Assembly: GCA_963576725.1 (NCBI GenBank)
Contig: OY755238.1
Location: forward strand, 28,663,201-28,727,200
Length of the DNA: 64,000 bases
Direction: 5' to 3'
Origin: Azorinus chamasolen
Taxonomy: Eukaryota; Mollusca; Bivalvia; Cardiida; Solecurtidae
The notes beneath the pieces were generated by a model that made no database searches, was not told the origin of the DNA, and saw nothing but the letters and a program-made list of their open reading frames with translations. Below are positions 55,601 through 64,000 of the stretch, in pieces. The stretch's first letter is position 1, and every line of letters begins with the position of its first letter. The translations under genes were made by a program, and so were the position numbers.

Positions 55601-58600
55601 CCGTCTGTTTTAATTACCGATAAAGAGACTCCCTTGAATGTCTGTTTAAGAGAGGATTTACAGCATAAACATATAAAATGTGTTAATCCAAAACACATAT
55701 TACACTTCCTGCAAAAGAGGACTCTATAATGTGTTAATGCAAAACACTACTTACACTCCCTGCCAAAGAAGACTCTAAAATAATTATGTTACATGTAATA
55801 CAAAACACTTACTTATACTCCCTGCCAAAGAAGACTCTAAAATGTGTTAATACAAAACAACTACTTATACTCCCTGCCAAAGAAGACTTAAAGGTGTGAA
55901 TTCAAAACACTACTTACACGTTATAACAGAATTTCCGTTTTACAGAGACTTACGAGTAGAGCTTTATAATAAGACAGCCGATTTTATCAATGGTTTTATT
56001 TCTATGAATGACTGTGATAAGTAGTGTTGTTCCGATAATCGGTTATAATCGATGATTGATCGAAAAAGTATTTTCGATTTACTATCGATAGTAATTTTGC
56101 CATAATCGATTACTGACTGTATAATATGTACAGCAGCATCAGTAATTTTGGTAGGCGTTTTAATGGGAATATAACTGTATGAAGTATTTTTCTTTTATAA
56201 TAAGCCTCTACCAAGCTGTATTCTGTGACCATTCATTAAAATCGTCTCTTCGAGATAATTCTAATGAATGGTCACAGCATACTGTTTGGTTGACACAAAA
56301 GCCTAGTTAGGTATTAGCTTGTTACATCAAGCTTTACATGCACAGAATCTCTGAAAATATTTTCGATTAATTATCGATTTTTATTCGATAATAAATGTTC
56401 GATTCAATTCGATAATCGATTATGATTTTGGTCCGATGCTCCATCCCTAGTGATAAGTTTAAACTGTCATTTTCTAGTCCGCAATTGGTACGTTTTACTG
56501 GCAAATCCTGCTTTTATTTTAAGACAGGGACAGAATCATCTGTATAATACGTAGTATGTGCAATAACTAATACGTTTTACCTTTGTAAATATGGAATACT
56601 GTTATATTTCATATGCGTGTTATAAGTTTTCAAATCCCATATTTTATGTTGCTTCGTCTATGTAAATTCTGCTAGATCTGATCAATGGTAATGGTGGATA
56701 TTTTACGAAAGTTTCGTAATAAGACATATTTATGAAGTCTTGACTTTTCAGGTTTTAATTATAAATTTTCTGGCATGTTTTAGTAATTAGATTAGCACTA
56801 TTTACATGGTTTTATTTTTATTTTCTGGTTTGGTTTCTTGAAATATGATGTATAATTATCGAGAAACAGTGTGTTATGATCAATGTACTTATTAGTCTCT
56901 TATAATTCTCTTTTGAATGGCATGGTTAAATATGTTTTGTGATTTCATGTGTATGTAAATAATGTGTACCATGATGAGACTGATATAAAGAATAAAGAAG
57001 TACACTCCCTGCCAAAGAAGACTCTTAAATGTGTTAATCCAAAACATTACCTACACCCCTGCCAAAGAAGGCTCTTAAAGATGTTGAGTTTTCAAAACAC
57101 TACTTACACTATAAGTCTTCTGTAGCAAGGAGTGTACGTAGTGGTTTGAGTAAATAATCCAAAACACTATTTACACTCCCTGCTACAGAAAACCTCATAA
57201 CCCTTTCCCTATTCTATATTTAGTCCAAATATCAATACCTACTGAATATTCATGGCAAAAGTGTTATAATGAAAGATGGAAGGTGGACTATTGTAGCCAT
57301 GTTAGAAAGTAAAGAAACAGATCTATCAAATTCCATAGCAAACAGAGCAGACACTGATCAGACGGCTCCTATAGGAGCCGTCTGATCTGAGTCTGCCCTG
57401 TTTGCATATGCGTGAAAACACGTTTATATGAGGGAAAGTGTTAAAAGCGTTAACACTAAGTACACCCCATGGGTAGAGAAGAATCGTTAAAAACAACATA
57501 CTACTTACACCCTCTGCAAACGAAGACGCTTAAAGGTGTTAATCCAAAACACTACTTACATTCCCTGCCAAGGAAGAGTCTTCTTTCATGCTGGTCTGGT
57601 CGAGTAATCACGAAGAACATACTGAGAAAAGAAGAAAGACCCCGCAGTTGATAAAAACCCTCAAATGCGACCACCTTATGAATAAACTTAAGTGCAGGTG
57701 GTTGCGTAAATAATGCAGAAAGTTAATGCCCGGGTTGCCTGCATGACTTTCATCTTGCATTAACCATTCGCTTGCTGAATTTTAAAATGCATTTCTCCTT
57801 CTTTACCTATGTCCTGTTGTATAATTATATATATATTCACTGTGTACAAGTATTTCGCTATGCAATCACTTCTGTGAAGTGCACTGGTTGCACAATCAAG
57901 TTGTAAATAGTGCAGACCCAGATGAGACAGTTCCTGCAGGAGCTGTCTCATCTGGATCTTCATTATTTACAGGTACGTATATTGACGTGGTTAGCAAGCG
58001 GAGGGTTAAGTTACCTCCTGTCTTTATCCCTTATCATATTCTACGTTGATTTCAAATTTCATTACCTACCGAATATTCATGAACAAAATATAGTGATAAT
58101 GAAATATGGAAAGTGGAAATTTTTTAGTAACCGTTTTAATAATTAAGGAACCCGGTTTTTCTAATTCAATTAGCAAATAGAGCAGACCCTGGTTAGACGG
58201 CTCCAATTGGAGCTGACTGATCTGGGTCTACTCTGTTTGCAAATGCGTGAAACACGTTTATATAAAGGGAAGGGTTAAGACCCATAGAGTTCTGGTCAGA
58301 CCGCGCTGTACTAGGGTTTTACTGTTAAACGCAGAGTGTCACGTGGCAAAGTTTTGCAGACGGGTACACATACAAATAGTTATTTATGTGTATGTATTAT
58401 TCGCAGTAAAACATTATGTTTACTCTTTCCCTCATATATAAGCATGTTCACGCATTTGCAAACAGAGTAGACACAGATCAGACGGCTCCTATAGGAGCCG
58501 TCTGATCTGGGTCTGCTCTGTTTGCTAATGGGGGTTTGAAATATTTGTTTCTTTACTTTCTAAAATGGCTACAATTTTCCACCTCCTATATTTCCTTATA

Positions 58601-61600
58601 TATAACTATTTTGTCTATTAATATTCAGTAGGTATCGGAATTTGGAATAAACATAGAACAGAGAAAAGAGAACCCATAATTAAACATATTTTGGAGGTCG
58701 CTGTACAGGGGATTTACTGTTACACACATGGTGTCATGTGGTTATGGTTTGCAGACGGGATACACATACATATATGTATGTATAATTCGCAGTAAAATAT
58801 TCCGTTAACCCTCAATATTCTGAACCTCATTAATTCGAATATCATCAATCCGAACATTGGCTAAAACGAACACCCCAATAAGTGTCAACAAAAACTTTAA
58901 CCCTTTGCACTATGGATATTCATGTAAGAATTGATGGCATCATGAATATTAATTAGATTGATTTTTAAAAGACATATTAACACATGAATGTTTTGCATAA
59001 GTACAAACTATAGAATCAGATCTTTATTATTCCATACGAAAACAGAACAGACCCTGATCAGATGGCTCCTACAGGAGCCATCTGATCTTGGTCTACTCTT
59101 TTTGCAAATGCGTGGGAAGGCGTAGTTATAAAAGAAAGGGTTAAAGACAGACGGAAGCTCAATGCACATTGAAATGTGAAAATAATGTAGACAGCTTCTC
59201 GGTGAGTTTTCTGCATGACTTTCACAGTGCATTAATCAGCTATCTGCCTAAAACGTTTTTAAATCTTTCTTAACAAAACATTCAAGTTTGAGTTAGCGTG
59301 GTTCGGGTCACAGGGGGCCATTTCGTGTGTCTAGGTGGTCTAAAATGTCATAACAAATTGACTGGGTCGATTTAGTGCTATATTATATACGTATAATATA
59401 GCACTAAATCGACCCAATAAATTTGTTTTGACTTTTTAGATCATCTAGACCCATGAAATAGCCCCCCCCCCCCCATCCCCTGTGGTTCAGATTGGTGAGG
59501 GTTTGCTGTGTACTGTCTGAACATGACCAACACAACTTGACAGTCCGATTGTAAAGTGTACACATATTTGAAGTGTTCAAATGCACTTCCTTACATCCGT
59601 GTTTAGCAGGGTTGATCAGATATGTGCAGCAGCTTATCAGTGGTTACATGGAAATACACATTAAACTCCACACTAAAGCGACCAACACGAAAAGGTCTAA
59701 TTCTGCTTGTTTATATGCAGGTCGTATCTTAATGCAGGGCAAAAGTTATACAGAAAGCTCCTGCAGGAGCTTTCTGCATTACTTTTGTCCTGCATTAAGA
59801 AACCGCCCGGTTTTAAGAAACCTATGTTTGTTACTAACTGTTCGCACTTCTAGTCTAGACGGTAACTGTAATGTTGCCTTTTGCATGTCACAACTCTCGT
59901 GCATGCCTCGTTTACAAACAGTTACATCTACTTCAAATTCACATTATCAGTGTTTAATTCTTATTCATCTTACTATCACCAGAAGGTGAAACTAAACCAT
60001 ATGACGAGTTGCACAGTGTATGCTTACTTAGTATCCGGGCCTACACGTTTTGCTTTCGTTATCTCAGATTCAATGCCCAGCATACAAGGAATAAAGGGTC
60101 ATTTAATAGTAGAATCTGTCTTAAGCGATCATCAAAAGATGTTTAATTATGGATATGTAGGGCAGGTGATAACTTAATGCATGTTCTGTAGGAGCTTTCT
60201 CCTGTAATAACCCTTTCACCGCCAATGTCGCAAAAATGCACCACGACAAATAGTGCCCTTTTAAGGCGGCGTCGGATCAAGGACTTCACTTTTTGTCTCA
60301 AGCTCTATTTCTACATTTGTACTTTATTCCTTTGAAATTTGCATTTATTTATCTCATATTTCCTTATTTTACTGAATGATTTAACAAACTTGGATTGCAG
60401 ACGACAAATAGAAATTTGGCGCGGAAAGGGTTAAGGAACCACCTAATTCTTTTTTAATTACATATACATGTATATGTGAAATAAATAAATGGTCGCTTAG
60501 TGCAGGTTCTACTGTACGTAGTTAACCCTTCGCTTGCTATTCACGTCAATATACCTACCTGTAAATAGTGAAGACCCAGATGAGACAGCTCCTGCAGGAG
60601 CTGTCTCATCAGGGTCTGCACTATTTACAAGTTGATTGTGCAACCATTGCACCCACAGCAGTGAGTGCACAGCGAAATACTTGTACACAGTGAAGATATA
60701 TGTAATTATACAAATGTACAACAGGACATGTGTAAAGAAGGAGAAATGTATTTTAAAATTCAGCAAGCGAAGGGTTAATCATTACCATGCTGTAAAAAGC
60801 AAGTCTGCTGAATCTAGTGCAATTTTGACTACTTCTATCAAGCTCTTGAGAAACCATTGACCAAGTGCCATACTACCAGCTTTTGAGAAATTGTTCAACG
60901 GGTGTCAAACAGCTTGAATGCTGATGAGAAACCGAGTCACTCGGCGTCTTACACGCTGTTTGAAAATGCGACTAAGGTCGAACAAAGCGAGAGAATGACA
61001 AAGTTTTATTCAGACCATAATCATCAGACACTAGCAGAGCCATACACATAATGTGTCTATTTCATACAGTAGAACCTCTCTATAACGACAACTAAACTGT
61101 GTTAATTAGTTGGTATTTTGGGCAGGTGGTTGCTTAAAGCAAGGTGAAAGTAAAACAGAACGCTCCTATAGGAGCGTTCTATTTTACTTTCACCTTGCTT
61201 TATGCAGCCACCTGCCTTTAACACAAAATACTTGATGTAATTTAGTGGTCGTTATAGAGAGGTTTTACTGTACACAGTAAAGACTCGCTGAAACGACCAG
61301 AGGCCCCGGTAAGATGCGTAAAATAAATCATTTTCTAGAATAACTTCTTTATTTCTCTACCAAACCCTATGTTGTGACCATCTTCGAGACGATTCTAAAG
61401 TTTGGTCACAACAAAGAGTTTGGTGGTGGAGAAATAAAGAAGTTAATTATTCTTTAAAAAAATGTTTTAACCATTTCCATTTCTACGCCTCTGTAATAAC
61501 CACTTCTTGAAACCATTGTAATAAATAGAGCATTTGCTCCAATGGTTTCAAAGTACAAAATTCTAAAATTTTACTTTTCTCTAGAAAATGCTCTTTTTGG

Positions 61601-61898
61601 GTAGATTCATTCAAAGAGGTTGGGTCTAAAAATAACCTATGGAGGAAAGGGTTAATTTGCGCATTCCATCTGAACCTCTGTATATCATTAGCATATAGCG
61701 GCAATATCTAGATCCATACTGCAATATCGTATACCAACCCAGATCTGAACACTTCCTTCAGCTTTTCGTCAGCTGGGTCAAGGTTGTGGAACCAGTCAGG
61801 GTGTTTGGTTTTCACGGTCCAGTAGTTTTCTATGGTTTGACGAGCCCCGAGCTGGCTGTATTTGCGGACCCGTATAAATCGCAAGAGGAACTCGAAAT
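49515..61898 (-). CDS. CRAL-TRIO domain lipid-binding protein gene, 5' end not found
   Basis: Six exons join into about 270 residues. Exon a gives the CRAL-TRIO N-terminal motif DFEFLLRFIRVRKYSQLGAR. The lipid-binding domain follows: NVQVNGLVGLEDMTNMSM, then RFKGFHIYKEPAFMDTLMAI and FKPLMPKKW, then LHGKSLVSVYNHFD, then FPDEYLPDEYEG. This order is that of the alpha-tocopherol transfer protein / retinaldehyde-binding / clavesin group, cytosolic carriers of small lipids; the ligand cannot be told. The first exon, with the start codon, must lie right of 61898 and was not recognised. Exons: 61739-61898, 57560-57621, 54325-54533, 52853-52963, 52055-52178, 49515-49663. Confidence 0.85.
49808..50650. 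mobile_element. Mariner-like non-autonomous element
   Basis: The ends are inverted: AGGGTGTCCCCCCAAAATGC with AACACCT on the left, and AGGTGTTGCATTTGTTTTGG with ACACCCTGTA on the right. TA flanks both sides. The interior is AT-rich without a transposase frame. GGGTGTC termini and TA duplication are usual in Tc1/mariner relatives. Confidence 0.65.
50654..50904 (+). mobile_element. Family A MITE, complete
   Basis: TTAACCCTTTCCCTGTTCTA to ATGAGGGAAAGGGTTAA. Arms CTGATCAGAGGGCTCC and GGAGCCGTCTGATCTGG. It starts about four bases after the mariner-like element ends. Confidence 0.85.
52055..52178 (-). CDS. CRAL-TRIO gene exon e
   Basis: MVLHGKSLVSVYNHFDMSCF then PDEYLPDEYEGPRLGSIEEC. Matches the HG-S-L---- LP-EYGG end of the domain, with Glu in place of the first Gly. 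The donor GTAAGA is followed at once by a run of about 14 C in the sense strand. Confidence 0.9.
52179..52852. other. CRAL-TRIO intron d/e: F and A MITEs
   Basis: Family F MITE at 52262-52515 and a family A copy at about 52590-52834, both near-complete. Little unique sequence remains. Confidence 0.75.
52262..52515. mobile_element. Family F foldback MITE
   Basis: TTAAACCTTCGCTTGCTATT to TCAGCAAGCGAAGGGTTAA. The palindrome is CCCAGATGAGACAGCTCCTG / CAGGAGCTGTCTCATCAGGG, with a second small foldback (TTGTACAACC.. / GTGATTGCACAGCG). Other copies: 57760-58009, 60522-60778, 62931-63184. Confidence 0.85.
52853..52963 (-). CDS. CRAL-TRIO gene exon d
   Basis: KSLPTRFKGFHIYKEPAFMD then TLMAIFKPLMPKKWLER. 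The P-R-KGFHI--EP--FD----IFKP pattern is the best conserved block of the domain. Phase 0 at both ends. Confidence 0.92.
52964..54324. other. CRAL-TRIO intron c/d: I, B, C foldbacks
   Basis: Family I with a doubled left arm (about 52983-53200), a B copy (about 53200-53440), a decayed A2 piece (about 53540-53650), family C (53986-54200) and an I remnant (about 54215-54310). At 53700-53915 the minus strand has an open frame (MNRRNKSEFINYMVILAKWV) that I do not recognise; it may be a retroelement scrap. Confidence 0.6.
54325..54533 (-). CDS. CRAL-TRIO gene exon c
   Basis: YMIPVETIKKKFGIRNLMRA, IALLSEYLVLDENVQVNGLV, GLEDMTNMSMGHIYNLYTKE then VNEVWTKFYD. The QVNGLVGLEDMTNMS strand-helix is characteristic of the lipid-binding domain. 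Acceptor AACAG, donor GTGAGT. Confidence 0.88.
54534..57559. other. CRAL-TRIO intron b/c: tandem exon-end repeats, hAT MITE
   Basis: Tigger-like foldback (about 54755-54945), D-variant (about 55075-55140), A2 (about 55200-55580), tandem units (55685-55918), a 1.08 kb block (about 55920-57000) with a hAT-like MITE and an AATAAAG near its right end, more tandem units (57001-57190), a family A MITE (about 57198-57444) and the last units (57455-57559). Confidence 0.7.
56022..56449. mobile_element. hAT-like MITE with 8-bp target duplication
   Basis: Starts TAGTGTTGTTCCGATAATCG and ends GTCCGATGCTCCATCCCTA. It is flanked by GTGATAAG at 56014-56021 and 56450-56457. The interior repeats AATCGATTA-like words and holds a nested family D palindrome (about 56209-56295, GACCATTCATTAAAATCGTC). 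Confidence 0.88.
57560..57621 (-). CDS. CRAL-TRIO gene exon b (within a tandem repeat)
   Basis: MFFVITRPDQHERRLFLGRE, linking FRSG of exon a to YMIPVETIKKKFG of exon c. Related proteins have a GRD-GRRVF-type strand here. Acceptor TTTCTCAG with a pyrimidine-rich tract; donor GTAAGT. The last 28 bases and the donor are one unit of a ~50 bp tandem repeat spread over 55.7-57.6 kb. Only 62 bp long, so less certain than its neighbours. Confidence 0.65.
57760..58009 (-). mobile_element. Family F MITE inserted in a family I element
   Basis: TTAACCATTCGCTTGCTGAA to AGCAAGCGGAGGGTTAA. Left flank CATCTTGCATTAA and right flank TTAAGTTACCTCCTG rejoin into the family I phrase GCATTAAGCTACCACCTG once one TTAA is removed. 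Confidence 0.85.
59295..59480. repeat. Long foldback with perfect core
   Basis: The core GGGTCGATTTAGTGCTATAT... is a perfect palindrome around TATATACGTATA (about 59366-59417). Outer arms (TTCGGGTCACAGGGGGCCAT / CATCCCCTGTGGTTCAG) pair imperfectly and hold a C run. It is unlike the other families here. Confidence 0.6.
60207..60434. mobile_element. Family G MITE inserted in a family I element
   Basis: Starts (T)TAACCCTTTCACCGCC and ends GGCGCGGAAAGGGTTAA. Flanks are GAGCTTTCTCCTGTAA and GGAACCACCTAATTC, i.e. a diverged family I phrase CCTGCATTAAGCTACCACCT. The left TTAA has decayed to ATAA. Confidence 0.75.
61067..61270. mobile_element. Family C foldback MITE, complete
   Basis: CAGTAGAACCTCTCTATAAC to GTTATAGAGAGGTTTTACTG, TA on both sides, palindrome AACAGAACGCTCCTATAGGA. 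Near-identical to 53986-54200. Confidence 0.85.
61739..61898 (-). CDS. CRAL-TRIO gene exon a (N-terminal CRAL-TRIO motif)
   Basis: DFEFLLRFIRVRKYSQLGAR, QTIENYWTVKTKHPDWFHNL, then DPADEKLKEVFRSG. Acceptor CTCCAG. Two donors are possible: GTATAC (exon end 61735) looks better, but only GTTGGT (exon end 61739) keeps phase with exon b. The 3' end is therefore uncertain by 4 bp. Confidence 0.85.
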
Positions 61899-64000
61899 CT
61901 GGAGAAATCGAATAGTATCTTTAAATTATAAATCTTTTCAATGGTTTTGAAATTAAACGACAGATACGCCTGCTCAACATGGTAAATACTTGTTCTAAAT
62001 GATTTCAAAAGCAGTCAACTCTTCCCCTCATATAAATGTTTTTGCAAGTACGAGGTCCATGCTTATAAAACTTTAAGTTGAGTCTGAGTTCGTTCTCAAG
62101 TTTTTGATTGGTCAGATTTTGAGCCTTTGGTTCAAATCGGACCATTCAAAAGCATGAGAACTCAAATCTGACCAATCAGAAGCTTGAGAACGAACTCAGA
62201 CTCAACTAAAAAGTTTTATAATTATAGACCAAGACCATACGTCTCCTGTAGGTGCCGTTCGATCAGAATCAGATGTATTTGCTTATGGAATAATATAGAT
62301 ATGATTTTATAGTCTACCATGGCCATACAACACTGTGCACATATGCCTTTGCAAAATACCAGGAAATAAATATGCATGATGTCATTATTTCTGACATAAT
62401 ATTCAACAGGGAAATGATATGATTATGTAGGTATATGTAAGTGTCTGGAAACGTGCGACAGAACTGATTCCCAAGAGTAACGATGTCTTTTGAAGTGTCC
62501 ACATTGTCGCAACATGCAATCTCATCTTAGTGATTGTTTGTGGCGTATTATTTCAAAACCGTTTAATCTTCAGCCTATGAAAGTGTACAAAGCAGTAGAG
62601 GATACTGCTAATAATTTAGTTAATATTTCGCCAGGTTTAACCCATTCTCACTTACAGGCGCATACAGACACCCTTGCAAACAGAGTAGACCTAGATCAGA
62701 TAGCTCCTGTAGGAGCTTTCTGATCAAAGTCTTTCCTGATTGTTAATGGTAATCGATGGATATGTTTCTACAGTTCAGTTCGTGGCCAAATAAACTCTAA
62801 TGTCCATGTTTCATTATAAAGCTGTACCAATGATTGTTCATTACGTCATGCAATCTTGAATACTGCTCAAGACTTAGCGACTCCGTGAAGATTCACGTCA
62901 GGAATAATGCCATCATGAATAATACTTAGATTAACCCTTCTCTTGCTGAATTTTAAAATACATTTCTCCTTCTCTACCCATGCCCTGTTGTATAATTACA
63001 TAGATCTTCACTGTGTACAAGTATTTCGCTGTGCAATCACTGCTGCGGAGTGCACTGGTTGCACAATCAACTTGTAAATAGTGCAGACCCAGATGAGACA
63101 GCTCCTGCAGGAGCTGTCTCATCTGGGTCTTCACTATTTACCGGTAGGTATATTGACGTGAATAGCAAGCGAAGGGGGCTAATGTTTATTATGAAACATG
63201 GACACAGGAATATTTTGGTCCTCGTAAAAACTGTAGAATCGTATTTATATTATTCCATAAGCAAACAGAGCAGACCCTAATCAGGTGACTTCTACAGTGA
63301 TCGTCTTATCTGGGTCTACTATGTTTGCAAATGTGTAGGAATGCGTAGTTATGGAGTAAATGGTGAATGTATGCGATTTATTCACTAATGGTCTATTTGC
63401 AATTAATTTGCATTCAGTTACTGGAATTCAATACATCTTATTAACCAATGCTGGCGGAAACGAGGCATAATTAATGTCCTATGCAAGCATTGTAGACCCA
63501 TATGAGAGGGCTACTAAAGGAGCCATCTAATCTGAGTCTACACTGTCTGTCATGCTACACATTTCTTTATAAAAGTCCCTAAATATTCACCGTAAGCTTG
63601 ACATGTTTGAATTTCGGAATAGTCCATTTTACAATTCAGCATTGTAATGGTCAACAATTAACCCATTCCCTCATAGTCACGCCTTTTGACGCCTCTGCAA
63701 TAGTCACCTGTTGATACCATTGTGATAAATAGAGCATTTGCTCCTATAGGAGCAAATGCTAGAGATATTTATTACAATTGTTTCAAACTAACACATTCTA
63801 AAATGTTCCCTTTCTCTAGTTAATGCTAATTTTCGGTAGATTTATTCAAACAGTTTGGATCTAAAAAATAGCCTATGAGGGAATGGGTTAACTTGTTCTA
63901 CACATACTGGTCCTTTGAACCCTGAATTTTCATAGGACAATTCATCCATGATTAATTTAACAGTAGAGTAATTCAGTATGCAATGGTACAAGAATAATTT
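61899..64000. other. Right end: MITEs; upstream CRAL-TRIO exon not found
   Basis: Family E (62053-62230), reversed A piece (about 62637-62760), F (62931-63184), A2 (about 63185-63365), a hairpin (about 63490-63555) and B (63658-63891). At 62490-62640 a plus-strand frame reads MKCPHCRNMQSHLSDCLWRI; it has a CxxC pair but I cannot assign it. No start exon for the CRAL-TRIO gene was recognised. Confidence 0.6.

Larger units (their letters stand above)
55685..57621 (-). repeat. ~50 bp tandem repeat carrying an exon end and splice donor
   Basis: The unit, in minus-strand sense, is AGAGTCTTCTTTGGCAGGGA, then GTGTAAGTAGTGTTTTGGA, then TTAACACATTTA. Copies lie at about 55685-55918 (four to five), 57001-57190 (about four) and 57455-57600 (about three). 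The unit nearest the acceptor is the functional end of exon b. The array was later split by a 1.08 kb block and by a family A MITE. Confidence 0.75.
57622..61738. other. CRAL-TRIO intron a/b: MITE-dense
   Basis: Family I with family F inside (about 57652-58035), A (about 58020-58277), A reversed (about 58420-58670), A2 (about 58899-59146), a long foldback (about 59295-59480), I (about 59650-59815), I split by G (about 60165-60450), F (60522-60778), H (about 60895-60970), C (61067-61270), D (about 61290-61465) and B (61467-61655). Confidence 0.7.

Noticed and set aside
62490..62723. Plus-strand frame with a CxxC motif as a gene
   Set aside because: Its 3' part runs into a family A MITE and only one Cys pair is visible; no support beyond the open frame.

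Overview
This is an animal nuclear genome window. Its many small phase-matched exons, long introns, tRNA-derived SINEs and pearl-type tandem-core elements with (ACGG/ACAG)n tracts point to a bivalve mollusc, perhaps a heterodont; I cannot name a species. No bacterial operons, rRNA genes, intact tRNA genes or CRISPR arrays were seen.

Three host genes are legible. (1) Positions 150-30607, minus strand: NSUN2, a tRNA/mRNA cytosine-5 methyltransferase. Seventeen exons were reconstructed, every junction keeps phase, and the 3' part runs off the left edge. Both catalytic cysteines are present. Unusually, exon 15 encodes a U1-type zinc finger (C-x2-C-x12-H-x5-H) between the catalytic domain and the C-terminal region, followed by a long acidic exon. 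(2) Positions 35566-41465, plus strand: a four-exon gene for a complete 141-residue universal stress protein, divergent from NSUN2 across about 5 kb. (3) Positions 49515-61898, minus strand: six exons of a CRAL-TRIO lipid-binding protein; the first coding exon or exons were not found.

The rest is dominated by mobile elements, mostly foldback MITEs with a perfect or near-perfect palindrome at the centre. Names used here: A and A2 (TTAACCCTTTCCC ends, palindrome with CAGACCCTGATCAG), B (TTAACCCATTCC ends, palindrome GAGCATTTGCTC), F (TTAACCCTTCGCTTGCT ends), G (TTAACCCTTTCACCGCC ends), H (palindrome with GGATCCAAACTG); these have TTAA target duplications like piggyBac. C and I have CAGTARAACC ends and TA duplications like pogo/Tigger. 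D (palindrome ACCACTCTTTAGAATCGTC) has CAGAGGTCC ends. E (palindrome with CTGACCAATC) has GGTCCATGCTTATAA ends. There are also two hAT-like MITEs with perfect 8-bp duplications, a 2.9 kb CACTA-like element with identical 58-bp inverted repeats, a mariner-like element, a broken non-LTR retrotransposon, SINEs and about eight pearl/Helentron-like elements. Many are nested, giving relative ages.

The best leads are the zinc finger inside NSUN2, a tandem array that repeats a CRAL-TRIO exon end with its splice donor, the CACTA-like element, and two different TTAA MITEs inserted at the same TTAA of family I. All product calls come from reading motifs by eye; no database search was run.
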